Shown here in pieces: positions 37,585 to 38,342 of a DNA stretch of 38,342 nt. The DNA is taken from assembly GCA_002334915.1 (NCBI GenBank), contig DDCQ01000018.1, positions 1 to 38,342 of the forward strand, in the 5' to 3' direction. This stretch comes from Porticoccaceae bacterium UBA2002 (lineage in GTDB: Bacteria; Pseudomonadota; Gammaproteobacteria; Pseudomonadales; Porticoccaceae). The notes under the pieces were generated by a model, which worked only from the letters and a program-made list of their open reading frames with translations, was not told the origin of the DNA and searched no databases. The translations under genes were made by a program, and so were the position numbers. Position 1 is the first letter of the stretch; every line of letters starts with the position of its first letter.

Positions 37585-38342
37585 ATGGCCAGTATCTATG
37601 ATCGCGACCTCGACCAACAACCGGCTAATTACCAGCCCCTGACTCCTCTGGCCTTTCTAGAGCGCGCGGCTAGCGTTTTCCCCGATCATATAGCAGTGAT
37701 CTATGGTGAATTGCAGATCAGCTACAGCGTTTTTTATGGTCGCTGCCGACAGCTTGCCTCAGTATTGGCCGCTCGCGGCATAGGGCGTGGTGACACAGTC
37801 TCAGTGATGCTGGCCAATACGCCAGCTATGCTGGAGGCTCATTATGCGATCCCTATGTGTGGCGCCGTGTTGCACAGTATGAATACCCGGCTGGATGGCG
37901 CAGTAATTGCCTTTCAACTGGATCATGCAGAGTCTCAGGTACTGATTACAGATACGGCCTTTTCTGAAACTATGGGCACCGCCCTGCAAATAGCTGAGGT
38001 TGAGCCTCTGGTTATCGATTATCAGGATATGGTTTTTCCACAGGTGGGAGAAAGGCTGGGTAGCCATGATTACGAAATATTGCTGTCCTCAGGTGATGCA
38101 GACTTCCCCTGGTTGATGCCTGAGACTGAATGGGATGCTATAAGCCTCAACTATACATCTGGCACCACAGGAGACCCCAAGGGAGTGGTGTACCATCATC
38201 GCGGCGCCTGCCTGTTGGCTCAGGGCAATGCAATTACCGCTTCTATACCCAAGCATGCGGTCTATCTCTGGACCCTGCCCATGTTCCACTGCAATGGCTG
38301 GTGTTTCCCCTGGACAATGTCTGCGGTCAATGGCACCCATAT
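37585..38342 (+). CDS. Acyl-CoA synthetase, AMP-binding family, N-terminal part (cut by window end)
   Basis: The enzyme should activate a carboxylic acid to its CoA thioester via an acyl-adenylate. About 252 codons are present. PANYQPLTPLAFLERAA near residue 13 and the P-loop LNYTSGTTGDPKGVVYHH (about 188-205) are clear, and so is YLWTLPMFHCNGWCFPW near the end. This pattern is that of the PRK08162-type acyl-CoA synthetase group (medium-chain or aryl acids), rather than the group containing the characterised DmdB ligases, as far as I recall them. Its start is 8 bases after the crotonase stop. The substrate may be the acid made by the DmdA-like enzyme, but this is inference. Confidence 0.9.
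   Translation, partial: MASIYDRDLDQQPANYQPLTPLAFLERAASVFPDHIAVIYGELQISYSVFYGRCRQLASVLAARGIGRGDTVSVMLANTPAMLEAHYAIPMCGAVLHSMNTRLDGAVIAFQLDHAESQVLITDTAFSETMGTALQIAEVEPLVIDYQDMVFPQVGERLGSHDYEILLSSGDADFPWLMPETEWDAISLNYTSGTTGDPKGVVYHHRGACLLAQGNAITASIPKHAVYLWTLPMFHCNGWCFPWTMSAVNGTH

Noticed and set aside
37585..38342. DmdB (methylmercaptopropionyl-CoA ligase)
   Set aside because: The N-terminal pattern PANYQPLTPLAFLERAA belongs to a different acyl-CoA synthetase group from characterised DmdB; only the general class can be claimed.

Overview
The window is a stretch of a gammaproteobacterial chromosome with intermediate base composition and very dense coding. Almost everything up to about position 34,900 is conserved housekeeping DNA. 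From memory, its gene order is close to that of Pseudomonas-type genomes. Protein character, together with a DMSP-demethylase-like gene at the right end, suggests a marine gammaproteobacterium of the Cellvibrionales/SAR92 kind. That placement is an inference; no 16S rRNA gene is present.

Left block (1-12,264). The gatC-gatA-gatB operon (minus strand, gatB cut by the window edge) makes the amidotransferase for Gln-tRNA/Asn-tRNA. It diverges from mreB-mreC-mreD-maf-rng-yhdP-nit (plus strand): rod-shape determination, a nucleotide pyrophosphatase, RNase G, a giant AsmA-like envelope protein and a nitrilase-family amidase. darP (minus) converges on this operon.

Central block (12,261-21,673, all minus). 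Read in the direction of transcription it is yrbG, kdsD, kdsC, lptC, lptA, lptB, rpoN, hpf, ptsN, rapZ, ptsO, then mgtE and darP. It couples Kdo synthesis and LPS export with sigma-54, ribosome hibernation and the nitrogen PTS. Many genes overlap by 1-4 bases.

Next block (21,811-28,276). mlaC, ibaG, murA, hisG, hisD and hisC run on the plus strand and face the DegS/AlgW-type protease gene. mlaC stands without mlaF, mlaE, mlaD or mlaB. A further conserved block (28,341-34,885) has yhbY divergent from rlmE-ftsH, then a strong terminator, then folP-glmM-tpiA-secG and tRNA-Leu(GAG).

Right end (34,886-38,342). After the tRNA-Leu and a rho-independent terminator, the expected rimP-nusA-infB genes do not appear. 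Instead there is a four-gene plus-strand cluster: a GcvT-fold protein close to the DMSP demethylase DmdA, a YccU-type CoA-binding protein, an ECHDC3-type crotonase without the usual catalytic glutamates, and an acyl-CoA synthetase cut by the window end. This is the most interesting accessory feature, possibly a demethylation plus CoA-activation module for an onium compound or related acid.

Two genes, mreC and the yccU-like gene, appear to start at near-cognate codons (ATT and ATC). In each, no ATG, GTG or TTG lies where the family N-terminus requires one, and a Shine-Dalgarno-like sequence sits 7 nt upstream of the unusual codon. No mobile-element genes, CRISPR arrays or rRNA genes were seen.
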